Source of the DNA: an uncultured Bacilli bacterium
GTDB lineage: Bacteria; Bacillota_I; Bacilli_A; RF39; UBA660
Direction of reading: 5' to 3'
Length of the DNA: 34,403 bases
Assembly (NCBI GenBank): GCA_947625535.1
Contig: CANQOR010000015.1
Span: 1 to 34,403, forward strand
Positions 17,974-26,676 of the stretch are shown here, piece after piece. Position 1 is the stretch's first letter. Each line of letters begins with the position of its first letter. Under the pieces are notes generated by a model. That model ran no database searches. It was not told where the DNA came from and saw only the letters and a list, made by a program, of their open reading frames with translations. Position numbers and translations under genes: made by a program.

Positions 17974-18055
17974 AATATACTCCTGTTCACTTTCTAACTA
18001 AAACTTTATCATTTTTTCGTTAAAAAGGGAATGTTTTTGCGTAATAAATGAAAAT

Positions 18056-18091
18056 TTTATCTTAAGTTTAATATACATAAACTTTCAACAT
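18056..18091. repeat. Direct repeat copy 1: duplicated 3' end of the rRNA methyltransferase gene
   Basis: 36 bp that match 19295-19330 at 35 positions (only difference T at 18074, C at 19313). On the minus strand they encode the last codons (VESLCVLNLR region, with one substitution) and stop of the methyltransferase, but here no gene precedes them. It looks like the far end of an integrated element (attR-like) or the leftover original gene end. Confidence 0.85.
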
Positions 18092-18163
18092 TGCTAGTTC
18101 GTACATTATGAATAATTAAATTTTATATGTTTGGTCATAACTGACTATATCATAATTTTCAAT

Positions 18164-19188
18164 TTAATCTATTTTAGTTTCTTCTACCAAAATAGATATT
18201 TCTCTTAATTTATTTTCTAGTAGTTTCTTATCTATTAATTTCAATTTATATTCTGCAACCATTGTTGGAGACATTGTTCTACTCATTGCATATTCTACTA
18301 CTTTTTCATCTTTATCAGCACATAATATTATTCCTACACTGGGATTTTCATTATTTTTCTTTTCTTGTCTGTCTAATGCTTCTAAATAAAAATCCATTTT
18401 AGAAACATATTCAGGTTTAAACTTCCCAACTTTTAATTCAAAAGCAACTAAGCAAGATAAATCTCGGTTATAAAACAAAAGGTCAAAAAAAAATCTTCAT
18501 TTCCTACTTGGACTCTATATTCTTCTCCCACAAAAGTAAAAGACTTTCCTATTTCTAAAATAAAGTTTTTCAAATTTTTAATAATGGCTTTTCTTAAATC
18601 AACTTCGGAATATTCTTTGGGTAAATCTAAAAATTCTAAGGAATATAAATCTAGTAATTTAGTATTTGGATAATCGTCTTCATCAATAGTTTTTGTAATG
18701 GAAGGTAATGCTTTTCCATTGGATAACATATATCTTTCATAATATGCACTAGAAAGTTGTCTATCTAATTCAGCCTTGGAGTAATTATTTTTAAGAGCCA
18801 TTTTAATATAAAATTCTCTTTCTTCTTTGGATTTTGACCTAGCTAAAATTAACACATTGTTAGTCCAGTTTAATTGTCGCGCTAGTGGCGCGACAATTTC
18901 ATCATCTTTGTAAGTTTCATAAAATTGTTTCATTCTATATATTCCACTTCTATCAAATCCTCTTAAAGTGGGATTTTTTTCCTTTAGAAATAAAACTAAT
19001 TTATCAACGACTTTACTTCACCATTTATTACTCTCTATTTGTTCACTAACAAAATGACCTATATCCCAATATAAAGATATCATTTCTTCATTTACTTTTC
19101 TATAAGCATTATTTCTTCTGGTTTCTATCATTTCAATAATTTTGGAAAAATCATCATAATATTCATCTTTTTTTATTAAATCACTCAT
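18164..19188 (-). pseudogene. DUF1016 (YhcG-type) PDDEXK nuclease, broken
   Basis: Read through, this is a full-length DUF1016 protein of about 341 residues: an N-terminal helical domain beginning MSDLIKKDEYYDDF, a middle domain (ARSKSKEEREFYI), and a C-terminal PDDEXK nuclease core (FDLLFYNRDLS then AFELKVGKFKPEYVSKM, the E-x-K catalytic pair). Two lesions break it. A TGA stop sits where a Gly codon (GGA) is expected at about residue 56 (after ESNKW). A tract of nine T residues (18485-18493) has one T fewer than the frame needs, shifting translation after GNED. The ATG at 19188 has a GAGGAGA site. Family members are linked to mobile and defence regions and restriction-like systems; that is established context, the role here is lost or switched off. 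The gene lies between two 36-bp direct repeats. Confidence 0.9.
18872..18898. repeat. GC-rich perfect hairpin inside the DUF1016 gene
   Basis: AATTGTCGCGC pairs perfectly with GCGCGACAATT across a 5-nt loop. The CGCGC core stands out in a strongly AT-rich region. It encodes part of the EIVAPLARQLNW segment. Its position is internal to the gene, so it is not a terminator. Confidence 0.75.
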
Positions 19189-19294
19189 TACTATCTCCTC
19201 ACTTTCTAAATATTATTATAGTATAAAAGTTAATCAGTTCATTATGTTAAATTTCATTTATACAAATAGTTGATTTCCCTTTTATTTATAAGAG

Positions 19295-19330
19295 TTTATC
19301 TTAAGTTTAATACACATAAACTTTCAACAT
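19295..19330. repeat. Direct repeat copy 2: end of the intact methyltransferase gene
   Basis: The same 36 bp as 18056-18091 with one mismatch. This copy forms the real 3' end of the methyltransferase gene, from the second base of the His390 codon to just past the TAA. The two copies enclose a 1203-bp stretch that holds only the broken DUF1016 gene and its flanks. Confidence 0.85.
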
Positions 19331-20498
19331 GGTATGTATATGGGAACATATCTAGTCCTTTTATAAATTTTGGATTATAGATAGTTTTTAAATCATTTAA
19401 ATCACGAGCTAGAGTCATAGGATCACAAGAGATATAAATAATTTTCTTAGGTTTAAATTCTAAGATAGTATTTAGTGTTACCTTATCTAAACCTGCTCGT
19501 GGTGGATCTAAAATAATAGTATCAATATTTTCTTTTATTTTAGGAAGACAAGTTTTAACATCACCTAACATATAATAAATATTATCTCTTTTATTTATTT
19601 TAGAATTAGTAATAGCATTTAAGACAGCATTTTTAACTATTTCTATACCAAATGATTTCTTAGCATCTTTAGAAGCATTAATACCTAATGTACCTACGCC
19701 ACAGTATAAGTCTACTATTACTTCGTTATCAGAAATATTTTCATTTACTAAATCAAATAAAGTAGAACATATATAACGATTTATTTGGAAGAATGAATCG
19801 TATGATACTTTAAATAATTGATGATTAATTATTTCAATAAAAGATGAATCACCATAAATAACATTATCATTTTCTATAATTCCAACTATTTTATGTTTTT
19901 CTTTTAAATAATTTAAATCAGGATTTATTTTATCTTTAGTTTTAATCCATAATAGTAATTCATTATTATAGTTAGAACGAATTATTAATTCACCATTTTT
20001 AATATGAAGGTATGGAATGTCAGGAATAAAATTATTAATACTAGGAGAAGCTAATAAACAGGAATTAATATTAACTATTTTATGAGATGATGGTTCATAG
20101 TAACCATATTTTTGATTAGTTATTTTTAAAGTTATTTTATTACGATAATTTAAAGATTCTAAAGAAGGTATAACTTCGATATTAGTTTTTATTTTAGCAT
20201 ACTTATAGATTATACTTTCTAATTTATCTTTTTTAAATTTAATAGTATCTTTATAAGACATATGAAGTAAATGACAACCACCACATTCTTCATAATATGG
20301 ACATTTACTAGGAATTCTTTTTTTACTTTGTTTTATATATTCTGTAACAATAGCTTCATTATATTTTTTAGATTCTTTAGTTAATTTAAGATTAACTATT
20401 TCATCAGGTAAAGTATTAGGAACAAATGTTATTTTATTATTTATGTAACATATTCCACGACCAAGATTGTCTAATTTTTCAATTTTTATTTTTTCCAT
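19296..20498 (-). CDS. 23S rRNA (uracil-5-)-methyltransferase, RlmD/RlmCD family
   Basis: This 400-aa protein belongs to the TrmA/RumA family, which makes 5-methyluridine in rRNA or tRNA. The N-terminus is a TRAM domain (about 1-60). Four cysteines for a [4Fe-4S] cluster are present (Cys66, Cys72, Cys75 and Cys147). The SAM motif is VDLYCGVGTLG (262-272), followed by LDPPRAGLD (330-338). The catalytic Cys358 lies in YISCDP, and the general base Glu392 in HVE. FFQIN (236-240) also fits. The Fe-S cysteines favour RlmD/RlmCD over TrmA. The gene is intact, yet its last codons are repeated 1.2 kb downstream, so it appears to be the target site of an integration. The start has a GAGGT site. Confidence 0.93.
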   Translation of the reverse strand: MEKIKIEKLDNLGRGICYINNKITFVPNTLPDEIVNLKLTKESKKYNEAIVTEYIKQSKKRIPSKCPYYEECGGCHLLHMSYKDTIKFKKDKLESIIYKYAKIKTNIEVIPSLESLNYRNKITLKITNQKYGYYEPSSHKIVNINSCLLASPSINNFIPDIPYLHIKNGELIIRSNYNNELLLWIKTKDKINPDLNYLKEKHKIVGIIENDNVIYGDSSFIEIINHQLFKVSYDSFFQINRYICSTLFDLVNENISDNEVIVDLYCGVGTLGINASKDAKKSFGIEIVKNAVLNAITNSKINKRDNIYYMLGDVKTCLPKIKENIDTIILDPPRAGLDKVTLNTILEFKPKKIIYISCDPMTLARDLNDLKTIYNPKFIKGLDMFPYTYHVESLCVLNLR

Positions 20499-20517
20499 AT
20501 TAAGACCTCAATTATAT

Positions 20518-20524
20518 TATACTA
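20518..20524 (+). promoter_or_regulatory. Possible forespore-type -10 upstream of gerA
   Basis: TATACTA resembles the CATACTA -10 of forespore sigma-G promoters. At a spacing of 18 bp the sequence TCCATA partly matches the TGAATA -35. Germination operons are usually sigma-G controlled, but this match is weak. Confidence 0.25.
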
Positions 20525-20596
20525 GATATTATTAAAGAAGATAAATAATTTTATTATAGTTTAGCAATATTTGGTAATAATAGTAATGGTGATATT

Positions 20597-21973
20597 ATGC
20601 TACTATATGAAAAGATAAAAAAAGAATTTAATGATACTAGTGATTTAAAATATAAAGTAATAAATGGAGTAAATATTATTTATTTAGAGAGTTTATGTAG
20701 TAGTAATAGTATTAATGAATATATAATTCAAAATTTAACAATTGGTAAACCTTTTGTTTTTTTAAAAGATATAATTAGTGGACCTAATGTTATTTATCTT
20801 ACTAATGAAAGTTTAATTAGTGATTATTTACTTAATGGTTTTGCTTTAGTATATGATAAAGAAGATATGATAGTTTGTGAAGTTAAAGGGAACTTATATA
20901 GAAGTATTTCTGAGCCGTTAGCTGAAACATCTGTTAATGGACCTAAAGATGCTTTTAATGAAAATATTATTACTAATTTAGGTTTAATTAAAAGAAGAAT
21001 TAAAAGTCCTAATTTGGTTAATGTTGATTATGATCTAGGAAGAAAGACTAAAACTAAAGTATCTTTATTATATTTAAAGGATGTGGCGAAGAAGAAGTTT
21101 GTTAAAAGAATACAAAATAAATTAGAAAATATAGATATAGATGGAATTATTGATATAGAAGTTCTTTATAATTTAATTAGTAGTAAACATCCATTACCTA
21201 CTATTTTAAAGACAGAAAGACCTGATAAAGTATGTAATGCTATATTAGAAGGTAAAATTGTTTTAATAGCAGATAATTCTGCTTATGGGTTAATAATGCC
21301 AGCTTTCTTTGTCGATTTTTTAAATCCGCAGGGAGATAATTATGTTAAAGCAGTTAATGTTAATTTTTTAAAGACATTAAGATTTTTATGTTTAATAGTA
21401 ACTATTACTTTACCAGCTTTATATATTTCAATTATTAATTATAATTCAGAATCTATTCCTTTAAATTTATTATTATCTTTTCAAGCTGCTAGAAGTGGGG
21501 TTCCTTTCCCTTCAGCTTTTGAAGCAGTTTTTATGATTATACTATGTGCTATTTTAAGAGAAAGTGATATGAGGTTTCCTTCTAATTTTGGAAGCTCTAT
21601 TTCTATATTAGGTGCTCTTATATTAGGTGAAGCAGCAGTATCTGCTAATATAGCTAGTCCAATTATGATAATTATTATTGGAATTACTTTTATTACAGGA
21701 TTAATATTTAATAATGGAGATATTATTGATGGATTAAGATATTATCGTTTCTTTTTATTATTTATGGCAACTATTTTAGGATTATATGGTTTAGTTTTAG
21801 GTATATTTTTTGTTTTATTACATTTAGCAAGTATTAAGACAATTGATGAACCTTATTTATATCCTATTACGCCTTATGATAAGACTTATTTATTTAAAAC
21901 AATATTAAAGAATAATAAAGATTATGAAAGAAGTAAAGTATTATCTGATAATAGATATAAGGTGAAAAAATGA
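20597..21973 (+). CDS. gerAA: Spore germination protein, GerA family (A subunit)
   Basis: The A subunit of a germinant receptor in the spore inner membrane. The 458-aa protein has a cytoplasmic N-terminal domain of about 255 residues with the family hallmark SEPLAETSVNGPKDAF (105-120, equivalent to the EP..E..VRGPR motif), followed by several membrane helices. The most conserved stretch is FPSAFEA...LRESDMRFP (304-328) and then ILGALILGEAAV (337-348). The C-terminus is cytoplasmic. The start has a GGTGAT site. The last four bases (ATGA) overlap with the start of gerC. The receptor subtype (GerA, GerB, GerK, SpoVAF) cannot be told from sequence alone. It marks the organism as spore-forming or derived from spore-formers. 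Confidence 0.93.
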   Translation: MLLYEKIKKEFNDTSDLKYKVINGVNIIYLESLCSSNSINEYIIQNLTIGKPFVFLKDIISGPNVIYLTNESLISDYLLNGFALVYDKEDMIVCEVKGNLYRSISEPLAETSVNGPKDAFNENIITNLGLIKRRIKSPNLVNVDYDLGRKTKTKVSLLYLKDVAKKKFVKRIQNKLENIDIDGIIDIEVLYNLISSKHPLPTILKTERPDKVCNAILEGKIVLIADNSAYGLIMPAFFVDFLNPQGDNYVKAVNVNFLKTLRFLCLIVTITLPALYISIINYNSESIPLNLLLSFQAARSGVPFPSAFEAVFMIILCAILRESDMRFPSNFGSSISILGALILGEAAVSANIASPIMIIIIGITFITGLIFNNGDIIDGLRYYRFFLLFMATILGLYGLVLGIFFVLLHLASIKTIDEPYLYPITPYDKTYLFKTILKNNKDYERSKVLSDNRYKVKK

Positions 21974-22992
21974 AGAGAATACTATTATTGTTAGGAATAT
22001 TATTTTTAGTTAGTGGTTGTTATGATTATCAAGAATTAAGTGATATGAGTATTGTTGATGCAATTGGGATAGATTATAAAAATGAGATGTATGAAGTAAG
22101 TTTTGAAATAATTAAAAGTGTTAAAGATGGAGATTCAGCTATATTAAGTACAGAGATAGTTACAGCAAGTGATAAAGTATTAGCTAAAGCTTTTAATAAG
22201 ACAATTCAAATGGCTGGAAAGAAAGTTTCTTTAAAACATGTTAAGTTACTTTTATTAAGTAAAGATTTGGCGATATATGGTATTAATCCAGTTGTTGATT
22301 ATATAATAAGAGATGTTAGTATAAGTCCTAATTTATATACTTTGATATGTGATAATCCAAAAGATATTTTTAATGTTAAAGTAGAAGATAATACTATTGG
22401 TAAAGTTATTGTTGATACGATAAATTATAATGTCGAAGCTAAGTCTTTAGATAATATAGATATAATAGCTAGTAATATTATTAATAAGAAAGTTGATATT
22501 GCCTTACCTTTTATTACTTTAAATAATAAGAATGTAGTAGCTAATAAAATAGCTTATTTTAATAATAGTAATTTTGTAGATTTAATAGATAGTAAGATGT
22601 ATAACTTTTTATATTTAGATAGTTCTAATATAGATTTTAATAAAGATAATACAGTATTAAATATTTATGATAAAAAGATTAATTATATAGTTAATAAAAA
22701 TGAAATAATTATTTATATAGAAGGTAAAGCTAAGGTAAAAGAAGTAGATAAAAAATATAATTTAAAAGATGTTAATGTTTATAATAAAATTGAAAATGAA
22801 ATTAATGAAGTTATTAAAGATGAAACTAATAATTTTTTAGAAGAAACATTAAGTAATGAAGCCGATTTATTAGGTTTAGAAGATAAGTATTATAAGATGT
22901 ATAAAGTAAATAAGAAAAGAATTAAGTATCAAGTAAAAACAAATATTAAAATAAATAGAAATGGTGCTATATATGAGGTGTTAAATGATTAA
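21970..22992 (+). CDS. gerAC: Ger(x)C family spore germination lipoprotein (C subunit)
   Basis: The C subunit is a lipoprotein on the outer face of the spore inner membrane. The 340-aa protein opens with a lipoprotein signal (MKRILLLLGILFLVSGC, lipid-modified Cys17), followed by YDYQELSDMSIVDAIGIDY, a variant of the family's conserved WD..EL start. The remaining beta/alpha architecture fits the Ger(x)C N-terminal and C-terminal domains. It starts within the ATGA overlap of gerA and ends 8 bases into the gerB gene, so all three subunits are made from one mRNA. The GAGGTG site for gerB lies within this gene's end. Confidence 0.92.
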   Translation: MKRILLLLGILFLVSGCYDYQELSDMSIVDAIGIDYKNEMYEVSFEIIKSVKDGDSAILSTEIVTASDKVLAKAFNKTIQMAGKKVSLKHVKLLLLSKDLAIYGINPVVDYIIRDVSISPNLYTLICDNPKDIFNVKVEDNTIGKVIVDTINYNVEAKSLDNIDIIASNIINKKVDIALPFITLNNKNVVANKIAYFNNSNFVDLIDSKMYNFLYLDSSNIDFNKDNTVLNIYDKKINYIVNKNEIIIYIEGKAKVKEVDKKYNLKDVNVYNKIENEINEVIKDETNNFLEETLSNEADLLGLEDKYYKMYKVNKKRIKYQVKTNIKINRNGAIYEVLND

Positions 22993-23947
22993 TAAAAGAC
23001 AATATATATTATTAAGTTTCTTTTTAACTAAAGCTTTATTTGTAGGAGGTGGTTTTAGTTTAATAATAGGTATAAGTAAGAATAATTTACTTATAACGGC
23101 TTTTTTAGGAATGTTACTAGGTTACTTTTTATTATATTTATTTTTTAGAAAAGGTAATATTAATAAATTACTTTGTATTATAATTTGTTTAGTAGTAATA
23201 TCTTTAAATACTTTAGCTGATACAACATTAACTAGTACTTATTTACTTTATAATACCCCTACTCCTTTTATCTTAATTATATTTTTATTAGTTTTAATTT
23301 ATGGAGCTAGTAAAGATTTAAAAGATATTGGAAGAGTTAGTGAAATATGTATACCTTGTTCAATATTTGTCTATTTAATAGGACCAATTGCTTTACTTAG
23401 TTTAGTTAAATTAGATAATTTATTACCATTATTTAATACTACATTTATTGATTTTATAAAAGGAATATTAGTATTTGCAGGAACATCTTTATTACCTAAT
23501 TTATTATTAATTAATTATAAAGGAGATTTAAAATTTAAAGATATTAGTAAAGGTTATTTACTAGGTTGTTTTGTATTAATATTAGTATCTTTTTTTATAC
23601 TTAGTATATACGGAAGTGAATTTGCAAGTATTGTAAGATTTCCTGAATATTTAATTTTAAAGAAAATAGAATTCTTAGGTTATTTAAGTAATGTAGAAAA
23701 TATTTTAGTAATGGAATGGATTATTAATTTAGTTATTTGTGGTTTACTAGCTATTAAAATATTAAGAAGTTATATTAATAATACTTATTTATTTAGTATT
23801 TTAATACTAGGTATATTTTTAGTAGGAGAATTTATTTTAAATAGTAGTTATGTTAATGTTTTAATAGTTAAAAATAATTTTTATTATATCTTTATGATTT
23901 TATTAGGTATTTGTTTAATAACAAAAAAAAGTAAAAACCATGATTAG
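22985..23947 (+). CDS. gerAB: Endospore germination permease, GerB family (B subunit)
   Basis: An APC-superfamily-like membrane protein that acts as the germinant-binding subunit in characterised receptors. The 320-aa protein shows about nine or ten hydrophobic segments from the first residues to the C-terminus. Its N-terminus (INKRQYILLSFFLTKALFVGGG) fits the family. It is somewhat shorter than the usual 350-370 residues. The ATG has a GAGGTG site and overlaps the gerC stop by 8 bases. The order A-C-B is found in many clostridial and bacilli receptors. A convergent terminator follows. Confidence 0.88.
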   Translation: MINKRQYILLSFFLTKALFVGGGFSLIIGISKNNLLITAFLGMLLGYFLLYLFFRKGNINKLLCIIICLVVISLNTLADTTLTSTYLLYNTPTPFILIIFLLVLIYGASKDLKDIGRVSEICIPCSIFVYLIGPIALLSLVKLDNLLPLFNTTFIDFIKGILVFAGTSLLPNLLLINYKGDLKFKDISKGYLLGCFVLILVSFFILSIYGSEFASIVRFPEYLILKKIEFLGYLSNVENILVMEWIINLVICGLLAIKILRSYINNTYLFSILILGIFLVGEFILNSSYVNVLIVKNNFYYIFMILLGICLITKKSKNHD

Positions 23948-23957
23948 TTTTTACTTT
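23928..23957. terminator. Convergent terminator between gerB and the 451-aa gene
   Basis: An 11-bp stem, AAAGTAAAAAC with GTTTTTACTTT, has an 8-nt loop. It contains the ends of both genes. On the minus strand a T8 run follows; the plus-strand tail is weaker. Confidence 0.75.
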
Positions 23958-25306
23958 GTAGTCATTTTCTTTATATCTGGATTTTTAAATTGTAAATCAT
24001 CAGAACCTGATACTCTTACTTCGTAAGCTTTTATAATATTACCTTCTTGAGAGTTATCATAGAAAGCAATATATACGCCACTATAATTTTTATAACCAGC
24101 TGTATTTAATTTATTTAAGATATTATTAACTACAGTATTAATATTAGTATCATTAAAGATACCAGATATAGTAAAGACATATTTAAATTTATAATCTTCA
24201 ACTAAAGAAGCAGCAGATCCACTTTTAATATATTTACTTAAATTTAATGATTTACTTTCTTGATATTGATTGTCAAAACTATCGATGTCTTTATAATTTT
24301 CAAAGTATTCATCACATTCAACACAGTTACCAATTAGATTACAGTTATTATTAACTGGGAATAAATATGGATTAATACGAGTAGCTGTAGTTACTTGAGC
24401 TATATCACTACCTAGTTTAGTAGTATATTTTTGTAATAAAGCTAGATCAAGGTAGTCATCTTGAATCATATATTGATTTTCTGTAAGATTATAAATAGTA
24501 CTTGTAACAGTAAATTCACCAAGAGCTTTATTATTTGGATCATAACATTTACGAACATTACTACGACGATTATTTTGATCTACTTGGTATTTTATATTAT
24601 CGTTATGACAAACGAAATCGATATCATAACGATTTTTTAATGTTTTAATAATAAATTCTTCTTCTGTTTCAGCTTTTATTTCCGCTTGTTTTAAAAAGAC
24701 ATATTTATAAAATGTTTCAGGATATTTATTATAGATAAAGTATGGTATACCAAATAAAGCAACAAAGTAGATAATAACACCTAGCATTGGAACAGCTTTA
24801 ATATTTTTTAAATCAGATAAGGTATTAGTAATTAAGTTAGAACTAATAAAACCAACAAAAGCTATTACAGCACCATAAATCGCATAATGAGTCCATAAGT
24901 CCATTTGGTCTTCTTTAAGCATAGAGACAACGAAGCAAATGACAGCAACTATCATACCACTTATTAAAGTAGCTTGTGGTTCTAAACTATCTTTTTTATT
25001 AGTAATGGCCATTATAATAGATAAAACAATAATAAATAATGGTATACCAATAATAAGGATTTCTTTAACATTTAAAGTTAAATATACTAAAGCAAAGATA
25101 CCAATAGTATTTATAAGAATAAGTATAGCTAATTTACTTAGGTTTTTATTAGCTTTAGCTACTTCATTTGGATCGATTACTGGTTCAGGATTAACAACAG
25201 ATTTAGAACGTTCTTCATCTATTTTATCGTAATATTCTTGAGGTATTTCAATTATTGATTTATTATTTTCTTCATTAAGATTATGTTGTTCTTCATTATT
25301 TGGCAT
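23951..25306 (-). CDS. Multi-pass membrane protein with C-terminal outer domain, unknown
   Basis: The 451 residues begin with an acidic, Asn/Glu-rich cytoplasmic region (1-55), followed by about six membrane helices (about 58-80, 82-100, 113-130, 136-155, 172-190 region). The last about 250 residues are soluble, rich in polar residues, and contain four cysteines in a NCNLIGNCVECDE cluster and nearby positions. They could bind metal or form disulfides if outside the cell. No family is recognised. The start has a GGGTGAT site. It follows the 417-aa surface protein gene in the downstream direction only by convergence with gerB, and no shared function is apparent. Confidence 0.65.
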   Translation of the reverse strand: MPNNEEQHNLNEENNKSIIEIPQEYYDKIDEERSKSVVNPEPVIDPNEVAKANKNLSKLAILILINTIGIFALVYLTLNVKEILIIGIPLFIIVLSIIMAITNKKDSLEPQATLISGMIVAVICFVVSMLKEDQMDLWTHYAIYGAVIAFVGFISSNLITNTLSDLKNIKAVPMLGVIIYFVALFGIPYFIYNKYPETFYKYVFLKQAEIKAETEEEFIIKTLKNRYDIDFVCHNDNIKYQVDQNNRRSNVRKCYDPNNKALGEFTVTSTIYNLTENQYMIQDDYLDLALLQKYTTKLGSDIAQVTTATRINPYLFPVNNNCNLIGNCVECDEYFENYKDIDSFDNQYQESKSLNLSKYIKSGSAASLVEDYKFKYVFTISGIFNDTNINTVVNNILNKLNTAGYKNYSGVYIAFYDNSQEGNIIKAYEVRVSGSDDLQFKNPDIKKMTTK

Positions 25307-25350
25307 TTATATCACCCTATTCTTTCTTTATTATATCATAAATATTTTAA

Positions 25351-26604
25351 TTATTTTAGCCATCTTACTTTCTTTACAAAATAGAAAGTTGTAAAAGTAA
25401 AGATGATACCAATAAATAAAATAATTATTAAGATATCATTAGTTTCTGGGTTAGTAATTACTTCTTTATAAGATATACTAACATAGACATCTTTATTAGG
25501 CATTGTAAAAGATGTACTAGTTAAAGGAATGATATTACCTTGATAATCTTTTACTTCTATTTTATCTACTTCATAACCAGAATTAGGTATTATATCTATT
25601 TTTACTTTTTCATTAGGTAACATACTAGAAGCAATATTAACTGTACCATAGATATCTTCATCTTTAGTTATAGTACAATTAAAATCATATATATTAGTTT
25701 TAGAAGATTCATTATCTATTAAATATAAATGATTAGATATACGATAAATGTCTTTAATATGAGTCATATTATTTAAAGTTATTTTATCTATTAAATTACC
25801 TTCTATATCATATAAATATAAGTATGTATTAGTATTATCTTTAGTTAAAGCGACAATAGTATTATTAATTATTTTAACAGATGTAAAAGATGGTACTTGT
25901 TCAGTAATAGTTTTAATTATTTGACCATCATTATCTAATATATTAATTAATCCTGTAGTAGATGAATCACTATTTAAGTAATAACCAACTAAGATATTAT
26001 ATTGAATAGTATAAGTACTATCTAAGTAATAAGATGTTTTATTATCAGTGGTTGTTCCATCTTGATGAATCATATAGTATGTACTATTTAAAATATTATG
26101 TAATTCTAAAGCACTATATGTACTAAAGTTATTTTCTTTAATAGTTAGATTTTCATCTATTTCATAGATAGTTGTACTATTTAGAGAACCTTTATTAAGA
26201 TCTAAAATATAAACTTTATTATCTTTAGAATATAGTTTTAGATTATTAAAGTTAGTAATAATATTAGATAAGTTAGATAAAGATACTTTTAAGTATTTAT
26301 CGATTAAGTAAATATTTAAGTTATTATTATCTATTCCTACTAATAAGTATTTATCTTGATATGGGATTATAGCTAATTTAGTTAAATCAGGAAATTCTTT
26401 TTGAGCTATTAATTTATCATCTATATATGAAGATAAAATATTATCATTAATAGTTATATAACCATCTTTAGTATCTAAAATATAATCTATTTTATAGTCA
26501 TTATTAATAGTTTTATTGTATGTTAAAATGTCATTTTTAGCTGAAACACTAAAACAGATAAAAGAAATTAAAATAAAATATGTTATATATAATATTTTTT
26601 TCAT
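25351..26604 (-). CDS. Cell-surface protein with sorting-like C-terminus
   Basis: The protein (417 aa from the ATG used here) has a signal peptide (MKKILYITYFILISFICFSVSA). The middle is a long run of beta-strands alternating with YLIDK/YDIEGNLIDK-type turns, resembling a beta-propeller. Near the C-terminus lies a segment like the Listeria-type B-repeat (GTVNIASSMLPNEKVKIDI...SFTMPNKDVYVSISY, about 319-380). The tail holds N-P-E-T-N-D at 385-390, a hydrophobic segment and a basic end (KKVRWLK). This has the order of a sortase substrate, and NPETN resembles the NPQTN class. An upstream ATG gives 15 extra residues, but the strong GGTAGATGAT site and the signal peptide mark the start used here. 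No sortase is in this window. Confidence 0.7.
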   Translation of the reverse strand: MKKILYITYFILISFICFSVSAKNDILTYNKTINNDYKIDYILDTKDGYITINDNILSSYIDDKLIAQKEFPDLTKLAIIPYQDKYLLVGIDNNNLNIYLIDKYLKVSLSNLSNIITNFNNLKLYSKDNKVYILDLNKGSLNSTTIYEIDENLTIKENNFSTYSALELHNILNSTYYMIHQDGTTTDNKTSYYLDSTYTIQYNILVGYYLNSDSSTTGLINILDNDGQIIKTITEQVPSFTSVKIINNTIVALTKDNTNTYLYLYDIEGNLIDKITLNNMTHIKDIYRISNHLYLIDNESSKTNIYDFNCTITKDEDIYGTVNIASSMLPNEKVKIDIIPNSGYEVDKIEVKDYQGNIIPLTSTSFTMPNKDVYVSISYKEVITNPETNDILIIILFIGIIFTFTTFYFVKKVRWLK

Positions 26605-26654
26605 ATTATCATCTACCTTATAATATATATTATAAATTATTTTAAGCAATAAAA

Positions 26655-26676
26655 AAAGTAGTTTTTATACTACTTT
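26655..26676 (-). terminator. Intrinsic terminator after the Nudix gene
   Basis: AAAGTAGT pairs with ACTACTTT across a 6-nt loop, overlapping the Nudix stop codon. A TTTTTTT run follows on the minus strand. Confidence 0.8.

Noticed and set aside
17974..18055. Riboswitch or promoter signature upstream of ispG
   Set aside because: No conserved riboswitch core or clear -35/-10 pair could be identified. The stretch is AT-rich and holds only the AGGAG site before the ATG.
19021..19025. In-frame TGA in the DUF1016 gene as a recoded Gly or Trp codon
   Set aside because: Other genes here use TGA as a normal stop (for example at 5180, 14634 and 21971), and Trp is encoded by TGG throughout. A nonsense mutation is the simple explanation.
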